The position numbers and the translations under genes were made by a program. The notes beneath the pieces were generated by a model. That model saw only the letters and a program-made list of their open reading frames with translations. It did not search any database and had not been told where the DNA came from. This document shows, in pieces, positions 8,153 to 16,049 of a DNA stretch of 32,621 nt (within the stretch, counting starts at the first letter, position 1; each line of letters opens with the position of its first letter). This stretch comes from Deltaproteobacteria bacterium (GTDB lineage Bacteria > Desulfobacterota > Dissulfuribacteria > Dissulfuribacterales > QOAL01): the NCBI GenBank assembly GCA_027028245.1, contig JALVJO010000110.1, forward strand, positions 1 through 32,621, written 5' to 3'.

Positions 8153-9310
8153 TCAGTGATGGCCTGCCCTTGAAGGTGTTTCCCTGCCAGGCTCGCGGTG
8201 TGATGATGACGGCACGTGTTCGTGTAAGGACAGGCTTGGGCCTGCCTGACTGCTATAGGAGGTATGTTGAGCAGAGGGCGCTTCATGTACCATGCCCCTG
8301 TCTGTCATATTGTGCTGATCCATGCCCGAATGCTTGACGTCCGTGTGGTGGTCGCTCATGTGGTGATGATCCGAAACTTCATGGTGGCTTTCATGTACGT
8401 GAGAGTTCTGCCCTCCGGCTTCGGTCTTTGATGAATGGCTTCCACGGTCTTCGTAATGCATTCCCTTTTCATTTGCCGCCTGTGTTTTCTCATTGCCATT
8501 GCTGTACCTGTAGGTGCGCGGTGGCTCAATGTCTGTCAGGACGTCCGGGGAGTAGCCCCTTGAAAATACGCCTCTGTAACGGCTGCTCGTCTCTGAAAGG
8601 GACTCCTGTAAGCCAAGGCCCAGGTGAAGTTTAAGACACTCTTCATACCTTTTGCGTTCCTTTTTGTTCATGGGCCTTGGCGGCAGCAGGGGGCGTTTGG
8701 GTTCAATTCGCACTATGAAGTCTGGGCCCACCATGACCGGTTTTCCGGCAAGGCCCTTTTGCCACGCTATTACGTGGCCCTTAAGGACTGCAATGTACAG
8801 TACTCCTGGAACCGACAGGTCCATGGCAAACCGCGTGCCAGTAACCCCGGCCGTGCCTATTGGGGTGTCCACCAGAAGGGGCAGTCCGGAAAAGGAAGGG
8901 GAGACGTAAAAGAGTGCCTTGCCCCTTTTGAGTTGTATAAGCGTGGCGGTTCTGCAAGAGTCTTCCTGGCAGGCGCCGGGGCGTGCCTTTGAAAGGGCCT
9001 TTTTTAGCCTTTCGAGCATACTCCTGACCAGCATTTCGCTGTTCTCCTTCATGCGTACTATAGCACCGCTATCAAGGAGCAGGTCCACTGAGGCCCCTGA
9101 AAGCGTCCTGACCCTGGCCCCTTCTGGTAGCTCCATCCATTTGCGGCCGGCCTCCCAAGGGCCATTGCCACCTTTGGAAACGAGGACTGTGCCGGAGACA
9201 CGGACCACTAGTATCTTTCCCCAGCCTCCATGGGCATCTGCACCAAAAAGGCATGAAAACACCAGTAATGCCGTAACTAACCCTATGGTGTTAATAATAT
9301 GTCTTCTCAT
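8153..9310 (-). CDS. Exported FecR-domain protein with His-rich C-terminal tail
   Basis: 385 residues with an N-terminal signal peptide (cleavage likely after ADA, residue 26). The FecR-like region spans about 35-205, including LPEGARVRTLSGASVDLLLDSGAIVRM and DTPIGTAGVTGTRFAMD, the typical sequence of this domain. The rest is low complexity: about 20 histidines among residues 285-385, with clusters such as SDHHHMSDHHTD, mixed with Asp, Ser and Met. The tail looks able to bind transition metals, which is inference. Classical FecR is an anti-sigma partner with a cytoplasmic N-terminus; this form instead looks periplasmic, as in FecR/CHASE2 gene pairs. It starts 4 bp after the CHASE2/HD-GYP stop and precedes the kinase by 37 bp. 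Confidence 0.88.
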   Translation of the reverse strand: MRRHIINTIGLVTALLVFSCLFGADAHGGWGKILVVRVSGTVLVSKGGNGPWEAGRKWMELPEGARVRTLSGASVDLLLDSGAIVRMKENSEMLVRSMLERLKKALSKARPGACQEDSCRTATLIQLKRGKALFYVSPSFSGLPLLVDTPIGTAGVTGTRFAMDLSVPGVLYIAVLKGHVIAWQKGLAGKPVMVGPDFIVRIEPKRPLLPPRPMNKKERKRYEECLKLHLGLGLQESLSETSSRYRGVFSRGYSPDVLTDIEPPRTYRYSNGNEKTQAANEKGMHYEDRGSHSSKTEAGGQNSHVHESHHEVSDHHHMSDHHTDVKHSGMDQHNMTDRGMVHEAPSAQHTSYSSQAGPSLSLHEHVPSSSHREPGRETPSRAGHH

Positions 9311-9314
9311 TTTC

Positions 9315-11486
9315 TCACCCGCATAAAATAGAATTTTTCATCTCCACGATGGTCTTCACCACCGTGGCATCGAACTGAGAGCCTGCCCTTTGCTGGATCT
9401 CTGAAATGGCCTGTTCCTTTAAATCCTCGATTTCTGCGTCAGGGTTTGCCTGAATCTTTTTCTCCATGATAGAGACAAAAGCCTCGGCCACAGCGAGAAT
9501 CCTGCCCCCAAGACTTATTTCTTCCTGAGCAAGGCCGTCTGGATAACCCTTTCCGTCGTAACGTTCATGATGCTGGCGTATCAGCGGGGCACAAGCAGCA
9601 AGCTGCGGTGCCTTTGACACCATCTCCGCCCCTGTGACCGGATGGCTTTCGATCCATATCCGCTCCTCCGGGCTCAGGGCATCTTGTTTCATAAGTACAG
9701 TGTCCGGAACGCCTGCAAGGCCGATATCGTGCAGCAGGCCAGCCTTGTAAATAAGTTCCACCTTGTCTTCTTCAAGTCCCATGCGAAGAGCGATTTTCCT
9801 TGCGATTTCAGCAACCTGGCGGGAATGTTCAAGAAGCCCGGGGGCCTTTCTGCTAAGGGTATCCAGTAAGATATCGAGTGTTCCCATGCACTCTCTCTGA
9901 ATCTTCTCAAGAAGCATCCTGTGCTGCAGTATGAGTGCAGAGCCACGGGCCACGTCCCTGGCCTGTTCGAGCCTGTCTCTTGGAATGTCCTTGTCAACAG
10001 GTGAAAGGAGTAGGTACAGGCCTGGCCGGTCAGGGCCCGAGTCAACGGGAATAATGTGCCATCTGCCTTCCCTTGTCCTGACCCACTCTTTTGTCGCGCT
10101 TTCCAGGTCGTTTTCTTCTGCCAGCATCTCAATATCTTCAATGGGAATGAGGCCTGGTTTTCCGGCATAATGGACCCGGCGTTCTCCCTCAAGTCCCTTA
10201 AAGATTCCAATTACACATTGGGCCCCGGCGGTTTCGGCAACAATTGAGCACAGATCCTCCATTGAAGATGTATCTTTCATCTGAGTTATCTTCTTGATAC
10301 GATCCCTCTGGCGTTTGAGCTCGGCCCTGTAGCCATAGGCCCTGGCGGCCATACCCATTATTATGGAAGTATTCCAGGTGATTGCCATGGGGGTCATCGG
10401 GATAACGGCCAATAAGAATTTCATGCACGCCGCACCTATCAGCCAGAGAACGGGGGTGCTGGCAAATACAAGGGCCAACGCCCATTTTAGTGGGATTATC
10501 TGGCTCAAGATGCCCCCCAACAGGCCAAGCACAATGGTCAAAAGCAAGGTAGCACTGGCTGGAAGTTCACGGGGGATTTCCCTCCCTATCAACGTGCTCG
10601 TAACATTCGCCATGACCTCTACACCAGCCATTCCGCCTTTTCTTGCAAAGGGCGTGGTCCACTGGTCGGAGATGCCGGTTGCAGTGACACCCACCAAGGC
10701 CATCTTGCCGGAAAATATCTCAGGGGGCACCCTGCCTTGTAAAACGTCCCAGGCGGAAACCCGCGGAAAGGACCCGGGAGGGCCAAGGTATCTGATAAGG
10801 AAAAAGCCGTGGCTGTCAAGGGGGATGTCAAGAGTGCCGAGCCGAATGCACCCCTGACTAAGCACAAGGTCATTGGGTTTGAGTCTATTCCAGAGCGCGG
10901 CAAGTTCGATACCCAGTGAGGCAAAGGAGGCATGTGAATCGTAGATGAAGGCCGGGATCCTTCTTATGATCCCGTCGCTATCGTAAACGAGGGTTGCATG
11001 TCCCAAGGCGGCTGCAGCCTTTGAAAGAAGATATGATGGCAGGCGGATGGATTCTACCTGGAGCCCGTACCTATTATGTTTTCTGCCACCTGTTTCAGGT
11101 GTATAAACAGGCAAGGCCGTTGGTACCTGTTTCATTGCCTGGGCAAGGACACGGTCCGAAGGACGCGGCCTGTCAAGTAGAAGGTCTATGGCTACAAGCC
11201 TTGCCCCAGAGTTGGCAAGGACGTCAACAAGCCTGCCGTATGTGCTCCTTTTCCAGGGCCAGGGGCCAACGTGATCTATTGAGTTGTCATCAATTGCCAC
11301 GATGATGATGGGGACTTGGCCCCCTGATGCTGCAAGCCTTGTCCAGGAATCAGAAAATACGTAATCTAGTCCTTTTACGTAAGAATCAGTGACTGGGCAG
11401 ACCGAGAGGAAGAGTGCAATTAGTGCTCCTGCACTCCCTGTCATAAGGACATTCCATAATCTGTTGGTTAAAAAAAACTTAGCCAC
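9315..11486 (-). CDS. CHASE2 sensor / HD-GYP domain protein, likely cyclic-di-GMP phosphodiesterase
   Basis: An N-terminal membrane helix and large extracytoplasmic CHASE2 domain (about residues 10-300, with VAIDDNSIDHVGPWPW and VAIDLLLDRP) are followed by three membrane helices (about 310-380), a short coiled coil, a GAF-like region (about 405-510) and a complete HD-GYP domain (about 530-723). Catalytic residues are present: LLHDIG (His586-Asp587), QHHERYDGKGYPDG (His639-His640, GYP 647-649). Expected activity is hydrolysis of cyclic di-GMP. I chose the GTG at 11486 (AGGA seven bases upstream); a TTG at 11537 would add 17 residues with no good ribosome site. First gene of the four-gene minus-strand unit ending at the sigma-54 regulator. 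Confidence 0.92.
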   Translation of the reverse strand: MAKFFLTNRLWNVLMTGSAGALIALFLSVCPVTDSYVKGLDYVFSDSWTRLAASGGQVPIIIVAIDDNSIDHVGPWPWKRSTYGRLVDVLANSGARLVAIDLLLDRPRPSDRVLAQAMKQVPTALPVYTPETGGRKHNRYGLQVESIRLPSYLLSKAAAALGHATLVYDSDGIIRRIPAFIYDSHASFASLGIELAALWNRLKPNDLVLSQGCIRLGTLDIPLDSHGFFLIRYLGPPGSFPRVSAWDVLQGRVPPEIFSGKMALVGVTATGISDQWTTPFARKGGMAGVEVMANVTSTLIGREIPRELPASATLLLTIVLGLLGGILSQIIPLKWALALVFASTPVLWLIGAACMKFLLAVIPMTPMAITWNTSIIMGMAARAYGYRAELKRQRDRIKKITQMKDTSSMEDLCSIVAETAGAQCVIGIFKGLEGERRVHYAGKPGLIPIEDIEMLAEENDLESATKEWVRTREGRWHIIPVDSGPDRPGLYLLLSPVDKDIPRDRLEQARDVARGSALILQHRMLLEKIQRECMGTLDILLDTLSRKAPGLLEHSRQVAEIARKIALRMGLEEDKVELIYKAGLLHDIGLAGVPDTVLMKQDALSPEERIWIESHPVTGAEMVSKAPQLAACAPLIRQHHERYDGKGYPDGLAQEEISLGGRILAVAEAFVSIMEKKIQANPDAEIEDLKEQAISEIQQRAGSQFDATVVKTIVEMKNSILCG

Positions 11487-11946
11487 TGCCGATTCCTGAA
11501 CATTTTTGCAATTTTTCCCCTGAATTGGCAACAGCAAGCCCTATTCCAAAGACCTTGTCCCATTTCAGGCATAGGCATTTCATCTCCGCATAGCGCCTTC
11601 TATGTATATTTTTATCGCATTAAAGCCTTTTTCCTCTTTATTGCACGGGCAGCATCATCTGAAAAGGTTTTATCAGGGAAGGCCAGCCAAGTGTAGTTTT
11701 TTTTATACACAACGTATCCCTTTTACTACCCTCTTAGTCATCGGGTGCAGGACAGTGGCCTGCTATTGTTAGGGGGCATGCCTGGATCCGGTGGCTTCTG
11801 GCTTAATTCCATTCGGTTTTCAACAAGGCATCTTATGTGCAAAAAAACGAGAACTATAATAACGTATCTTTATGATGCTATAAGGTGTGAAAAAGGGAGT
11901 TTTTTTCTCTTTTGTCACCATTAATCGGAAAGGGGGGGCATGTGAT
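11487..11946. other. Divergent intergenic region
   Basis: About 460 bp between the CHASE2/HD-GYP gene and the outer-membrane gene must hold both promoters. On the plus strand a consensus TATAAT stands at 11855-11860, but no good -35 is at the right distance. A small dyad GCAGG...CCTGC lies near 11746-11762. I looked for a cyclic-di-GMP (GEMM) riboswitch and a sigma-54 promoter and found neither. No convincing gene. Confidence 0.4.
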
Positions 11947-13233
11947 ATGAGGATGAGAAAAATCGGTCTTTTTATTATTTGGGTTTGTCTTATGACATTT
12001 CTTTCACCAGGACAGCTACTTGCTGAGCTATCCGTTACGGCGACCCCACGTATTACTACGGATGGGTACTATGATGACAATATTTACTTTGCGAGCAAGG
12101 ACGCCGTATCAGATTTTGTAACACGTTTGGCACCGGGATTAGATACTTCCATTTCAGCAGAAACCTGGGGCCTAGACGTTGATTATGAGATGCAACAGGT
12201 GTTTTACCATCACGAGTCAGCGCGTAACTCCCTGAACCATTTTCTGGATCTTGACGGATCAGTCGACCTGCCGGGCAAGTGGGAGCTGTCCGTGGAGGAC
12301 AGTTTCATACATTCCAAGGACCCGGTGCAGATTAGCAGGTCCATAGGCGCCATCAGCTATGAGAACCTGAAATACGATTATAACGAGGGCGTTGTACGGC
12401 TTCACAGGTCCTTTAGAGACAAGGGCAGCATGGAAGCGGGGTACAGGAGCATGTTTTTCAAGAATAGATCTTCTCTTGTTGCAGATACGGTAAATCATTT
12501 CCCGTATGTTGATTTTCGTTACTGGGTGAGACCCCAGTATGGCGTTGGTATAGAGGGAGGCGCAAATATCGGGCTTTTTGATTACTCAGACGACTTCAGC
12601 GAACCAAGAGGGGCTCTCACCCTGTTTTACCGTCCTGGTCTCGATACCACTGTAAACGTAAGAAGCGCTGTATCTTCCATGAATTTTTCAGGTACAACCC
12701 CTGACTATGACATTTATGATTTCACTGCCGGGGTTACCCATGCCTTCAGCGAAACAGCAGGATTAACGGTTGGATTGGGATATTACTTTCAGACGCGCCT
12801 TCATGGCAGTGGCCTGGATAACTATGACGGCATAAGCTACCAGGCTCGGTTTCATCAGGATACGAACAGGTATTCCCTGAAAATAGAGGCCAGCAAGGGA
12901 TACGACGAGGTCTATTTTGATGGTGAGGACCTGGGCTTTTCAAGCTGTTATGTCGTTGGTTTTGATCTGGATTATGCCTTAACCAACAGGATCGAGCTGA
13001 GCTTAGAGTCATCATACCGGGACGACACCTTTCCCTATGCAGGAGGCTGGGATGAAAAGATAAAGGAAAGGACCTGGGATGTGTCCATGGAGGTTTACTG
13101 GCATCTGACCAGATGGCTTGACGCAGGTATCTCCCTGTCGCACTGGGACAGGGACGCCAGTGAAACCGATTATGAGTACCTTGACAACAGGGCCATGTTC
13201 ACCCTGCGCCTTTCAAAGGAGTTTACCTGGTAA
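11947..13233 (+). CDS. Outer-membrane beta-barrel protein, function unknown
   Basis: 428 residues with a signal peptide (MRMRKIGLFIIWVCLMTFL..., cleavage near LLA). The body alternates polar and aromatic residues in short strands (DGYYDDNIYF, GLDVDYEMQQVFYHH, YSLKIEASKGYDEVYF) and ends in FTW, the terminal aromatic signature of outer-membrane barrels. It resembles the putative beta-barrel porin type found near polysaccharide export genes; the substrate is unknown. The start at 11947 follows a G-rich ribosome site AAAGGGGGGG; an upstream in-frame start at 11887 would put a hydrophilic stretch before the signal peptide. It stands alone, divergent from the signalling operon and convergent with the next gene. 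An outlet or anchor role for the synthetase product would be speculation. Confidence 0.82.
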   Translation: MRMRKIGLFIIWVCLMTFLSPGQLLAELSVTATPRITTDGYYDDNIYFASKDAVSDFVTRLAPGLDTSISAETWGLDVDYEMQQVFYHHESARNSLNHFLDLDGSVDLPGKWELSVEDSFIHSKDPVQISRSIGAISYENLKYDYNEGVVRLHRSFRDKGSMEAGYRSMFFKNRSSLVADTVNHFPYVDFRYWVRPQYGVGIEGGANIGLFDYSDDFSEPRGALTLFYRPGLDTTVNVRSAVSSMNFSGTTPDYDIYDFTAGVTHAFSETAGLTVGLGYYFQTRLHGSGLDNYDGISYQARFHQDTNRYSLKIEASKGYDEVYFDGEDLGFSSCYVVGFDLDYALTNRIELSLESSYRDDTFPYAGGWDEKIKERTWDVSMEVYWHLTRWLDAGISLSHWDRDASETDYEYLDNRAMFTLRLSKEFTW

Positions 13234-13283
13234 GCCAGGCGCTAACTATTTGAAAGTGCGAGAAAAGAGGAAAGAGAGGAAGT

Positions 13284-13314
13284 AGGCATCTCCGCAAGGG
13301 GGGCGGAGATGCCT
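13284..13314. terminator. Strong hairpin between convergent genes
   Basis: A perfect 12-bp stem, AGGCATCTCCGC (13284-13295) with GCGGAGATGCCT (13303-13314), and a 7-base G-rich loop, about 50 bp after the barrel gene and 50 bp beyond the end of the opposing gene. Neither side has a true T-run, so it may act with Rho or simply stabilise both transcripts. Confidence 0.55.
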
Positions 13315-13366
13315 GTTGAGCGGCTGTTATAATGGAGTGGTGTGAAACCTGGTTGGGTTGGCGTTA

Positions 13367-13933
13367 TCAGTTGCTTGTCCCATTGGACAGGGGGTCCATC
13401 TCGTAGTTGTCACAGATGCCGTCTCCATCAACATCCACGAAGTTTTTCATGCCCATTCTCATATAGGCCTCCCTTGTCTCAAAACAGTCGCAGATGCTGT
13501 CCTCGTTTTCATCAATACAGGGGCCTACTCCGAGATTACGGAACATGTCAGTGTCCTGGACTATGTCGCAAACACCGTCGCCGTTTTCGTCCACAAAGGG
13601 CATACCATGAGTAAACTCTTCATATTTCCTGGGATTTACGAATAGATCATCGGAAAGATCCACATCGAAGGGCGGGTAATGCTGAGGGCCCATTCCGAAT
13701 CTGAAGTTAGCCCTTTTGATATGGTGCATCATGGTTGCATTGGTTGACATCTCACCACGATGCATATTGTGGTGCATCATGGTTGCATTGGTTGACATCA
13801 TCTCGCCATGATGCATGTTGCGGTGGGTGTTGGTCTCACGTGCACCATTGGTTCCCCTCCATGCCTGTACCTGCGAGGAGAACATGATCAGTGAAAGTGT
13901 GAAAAAGATTGCCGGTACTATCTTCTTGGTCAT
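13367..13933 (-). CDS. Exported Met/His-repeat protein with EF-hand-like calcium loops
   Basis: 188 residues. A signal peptide ends near VQA (residue 24). Residues 37-71 are a tandem repeat of about 16 residues (NMHHGEMMSTNATMMHH then NMHRGEMSTNATMMHH) very rich in Met and His, ligands typical of copper or other soft metals. The C-terminal half has three Asp-rich loops: FVDENGDGVCD (113-123), CIDENEDSICD (139-149) and FVDVDGDGICD (166-176), like single-loop calcium sites of dockerin/thrombospondin-3 type, each with a Cys. The strong ribosome site AAGGAGG precedes the start. Metal binding is inferred from composition; no family name is recognised. Confidence 0.8.
   Translation of the reverse strand: MTKKIVPAIFFTLSLIMFSSQVQAWRGTNGARETNTHRNMHHGEMMSTNATMMHHNMHRGEMSTNATMMHHIKRANFRFGMGPQHYPPFDVDLSDDLFVNPRKYEEFTHGMPFVDENGDGVCDIVQDTDMFRNLGVGPCIDENEDSICDCFETREAYMRMGMKNFVDVDGDGICDNYEMDPLSNGTSN
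13723..13799. repeat. Tandem 48-bp coding repeat
   Basis: An identical 29-bp block (beginning GGTGCATCATGGTTGC) occurs at 13723-13751 and 13771-13799, 48 bp apart, that is 16 codons. It encodes the duplicated Met/His motif of the exported protein and looks like a fairly recent in-frame duplication. Confidence 0.85.
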
Positions 13934-13960
13934 TTTGAAACCTCCTTCTGTGATAGTTTT

Positions 13961-13972
13961 GACCGGCCGGTC
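13961..13972. promoter_or_regulatory. 12-bp perfect palindrome upstream of the Met/His-repeat gene
   Basis: GACCGGCCGGTC, fully self-complementary, 28 bp upstream of the start at 13933 in otherwise AT-rich sequence. It lies in the expected leader or promoter, so it could be an operator; no binding protein can be named. Confidence 0.3.
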
Positions 13973-14408
13973 GTAAAAATTTAAAATGCAAAGGGTATGC
14001 CATCGGAAAATGTATGTGCAGGTAGGGCGTCCATGAGTTCCATGGAGAATATCTTGAGGAGCGAGGCAAGATAAAGGTTAATTTCAAAGGGAGCGGATGG
14101 ATAACTCATTTGGGAACTAAGAGGTGTCTTTATAAGCGGAAAGGCAGAACAAAGAGGTTGTCGGGTCAGAAATACGTTGCAGCCTCAAGCAAAATTCACC
14201 AGTAGTGAAAAAGGAATCACCGCATGAATACACGGATAAGTAATTTCAAACCGAACAACCTCTGTGGCTGAAGTTTTTCACATTCATTTTACGCCCAAGG
14301 GATGTTGTAAAACGGTGGGTTTTGAGGCCTTTATTGGGTTTTCATCCCTGTATCAACATTTCTGCGCCGATACAGGGATGGATGCCGAATTTCTTATACC
14401 GCTCTATT
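13973..14408. other. Intergenic region with a 12-bp hairpin
   Basis: No gene is supported here. CATCCCTGTATC (14343-14354) pairs perfectly with GATACAGGGATG (14369-14380) across a 14-base loop, about 30 bp beyond the end of the Asp/His-repeat gene on the minus strand. It has no T-run on either side, so it is at most a weak or Rho-assisted terminator or an mRNA stabiliser. Nothing else stands out. Confidence 0.5.
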
Positions 14409-15401
14409 TTAGTCGTCTACCGGATCTGTCAAAAGTATAACCTGGTTAGCCGGTTTTGACCATGAACACTCAAATGGATCATCTAAATCTATATCCAAAC
14501 TGATTACCCCATGGAACCTGTCAGAAAAACTCTTGTGTAACGTTCCGGCCTTAACCGCCCTAAAAGAGGAGTCCTGGCAATTTGGGCAGGGTCCGAAGAA
14601 TATAAGCGTAGGCATGTCATCATCCGAGAATATTGATGCAGTCTTGGAGTAACTTACTGCCCAGCGAGGTTCACCCTGGTCATCGTAGAAGTAGGATACT
14701 ACAGCGACGTTATCACCTTCTGTATCTACAGAGTAACCGTAACCCGACTCTTCACTGTTGTACCAGAGGCCCGTTAGGCTGACATGGGTACTGGTATGAT
14801 CAACATCATGATCGGTATCATGGTCCGTGTCGTGATCGGTATCATGATCTACATCATGGTCGGAGTCATGATCAGTATCGTGGTCCACATCGTGATCGGT
14901 ATCGTTGTTTGTGTTGGAGTCCATGTCCTGATCAGTGTCATGGTCCGTGTCATAATCAGTGTCATGGTCGGTATCCACATCATCCATATTAAATTTGACA
15001 ATGGATTCGTTCCCGCCTTGCCCGTTTAACGTCCACTGGAACGTTCCCGTGGTTTTGGTCAAAAAATTAACCGTCATTGTACCAACAACAGAGGGTACTG
15101 CCGTAGCACCTTCCCAGTGATACTTATTTAAGGGTGCAGACCAGGTATGGTTACCAGAAAACGGACCAACAGCAAGATACCAGATGGGAGTCCCATCTTG
15201 CTCATACGTGTACCAAACTGCTGCCAGAGTGGAGTCATCCAACTCAAAGTCTATGCCATGTCCAGGCTTGTTCTTATCATACCAAAGACCTGACTTGGGT
15301 TTGAATTCAAGCTTTACATCATCATCTGAAAAAGCTATTTGACAAAGATTAATCCAGACAAACATTGCTGCCAGGATAAGGAATAGGTATTTTGTTTTCA
15401 T
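14409..15401 (-). CDS. Exported two-module GLWY protein with Asp/His repeat linker
   Basis: 330 residues. A signal peptide ends near AFS (residue 25). Two related modules each start with a similar signature: SGLWYDKNKPGHGIDFEL (37-54) and TGLWYNSEESGYGYSVD (210-226), each followed by a WY-rich strand segment (VWYTYEQDGTPIWYLAVGP; VSYFYDDQGEPRWAVSY). Between them residues 142-202 are an almost uninterrupted Asp-Thr/Val-Asp-His repeat. The second module has a CPNC pair (272-275). The linker is strongly acidic with regularly spaced histidines and could bind calcium or transition metals; this is inference. I recognise no named family. AAGGAGG precedes the start, and a plausible promoter lies at 15465-15493. 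Codon choice in the repeat varies, so protein sequence rather than DNA is being kept. Confidence 0.78.
   Translation of the reverse strand: MKTKYLFLILAAMFVWINLCQIAFSDDDVKLEFKPKSGLWYDKNKPGHGIDFELDDSTLAAVWYTYEQDGTPIWYLAVGPFSGNHTWSAPLNKYHWEGATAVPSVVGTMTVNFLTKTTGTFQWTLNGQGGNESIVKFNMDDVDTDHDTDYDTDHDTDQDMDSNTNNDTDHDVDHDTDHDSDHDVDHDTDHDTDHDTDHDVDHTSTHVSLTGLWYNSEESGYGYSVDTEGDNVAVVSYFYDDQGEPRWAVSYSKTASIFSDDDMPTLIFFGPCPNCQDSSFRAVKAGTLHKSFSDRFHGVISLDIDLDDPFECSWSKPANQVILLTDPVDD
14796..14978. repeat. Degenerate 12-bp minisatellite coding for Asp-Thr/Val-Asp-His
   Basis: About fifteen units of 12 bp within the exported two-module gene. Units differ mostly at third positions (Asp as GAC or GAT, His as CAC or CAT), with some Thr/Val/Ser changes and an imperfect stretch coding QDMDSNTNN near the middle. 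Confidence 0.85.
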
Positions 15402-15464
15402 TTCTTCTTTCCTCCTTCAAGTCAAAAAAATTACCCCAAAATTACCCACCGCCAACATTCAACG

Positions 15465-15493
15465 TTATCAAAGCACAATCCATACCGAATCAA
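15465..15493 (-). promoter_or_regulatory. Candidate sigma-70 promoter of the Asp/His-repeat gene
   Basis: On the minus strand TTGATT (15493-15488), a 17-bp spacer and TGATAA (15470-15465). Transcription would start near 15458 and give a leader of about 57 nt to the start at 15401. Fair match; AT-rich setting lowers confidence. Confidence 0.35.
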
Positions 15494-15800
15494 TATTTGG
15501 TAATTTTTTTAATTATTTCAATATGGTTTATTCTTTTTGTGTTTCCTAACCCCTTATCCCTTAAAGAAAAATGTAGGTTTTTAAGTACACTCCTAGATGT
15601 TTAACGACAATTATTTTTCCCGGTCGGGGACAATTATAATTCCCGACTCAACCATTCAATTTCATTGACTGATTTTCCCATAATTTTTCTTTTCATCTTG
15701 CCATCCTCCCAAAGCCTCTCTATTCTTGCCATGCCAACCCGGAAGATAAGGCAACGCTGAGGAGCGACCCGAGCGCCGAGGTTGGTGCCGAGAGGATGGA

Positions 15801-15839
15801 GGCCCGGCTGCCACCAGGGGCCGGGTCTTCTTTTTTTTT
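15801..15839 (+). terminator. Orphan intrinsic terminator, plus strand
   Basis: GGCCCGG (15801-15807) pairs with CCGGGTC (15821-15827), one G-T pair, followed by TTC and nine T residues. It is a good Rho-independent terminator, yet no plus-strand gene precedes it between 15402 and 15800. The preceding 60 bp (about 15741-15800) are GC-rich with several short repeats of GCCGAG type, so a short non-coding RNA is possible but unproven. Confidence 0.6.
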
Positions 15840-15879
15840 CTCCCATCCATTTGGCCTCAATGCGTAAAACCTCGGGGGT

Positions 15880-15897
15880 ATGGGGGCTGGCCCCCAT
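15880..15897. repeat. GC-rich palindrome
   Basis: ATGGGGGC-TG-GCCCCCAT, perfect 8-bp arms with a 2-base centre. It lies between the orphan terminator and the transposase remnant. The loop is too short for a normal hairpin; as DNA it could be a repeat or insertion boundary. Confidence 0.4.
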
Positions 15898-16049
15898 ATG
15901 TAGCTGACAACCCTCTGTGTCAATGTAAGTGAGACATCTACTTGTTGGTAAATTAGTGTAGGGCGGTTAGGAGATTATCATTGAACGTGAACACATTAAA
16001 CAAGCTGCTTGAAAAAAGGTGTCCATTTTTACTTGACCATTACATTACA

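Noticed and set aside
11538-11946. Cyclic-di-GMP riboswitch upstream of the beta-barrel gene, expected from the nearby HD-GYP gene
   Set aside because: None of the conserved GEMM core sequence is present on either strand.
14796-14978. Regular short repeats resembling a CRISPR array
   Set aside because: The 12-bp period has no spacers and lies in frame inside a coding gene.
15601-15652. GACAATTAT direct repeat and GTCGGG/CCCGAC dyad
   Set aside because: It looks like an insertion-sequence edge but no partner end or target duplication could be found in the window.
15741-15800. GGAAGAT start like that of selenocysteine tRNA
   Set aside because: No UCA anticodon loop, T-loop or matching 3' acceptor follows.
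15634-15897. Minus-strand open frame of 87 codons in the accessory gap
   Set aside because: It runs through the GC-rich terminator and a palindrome, and its composition follows those DNA features rather than a protein.
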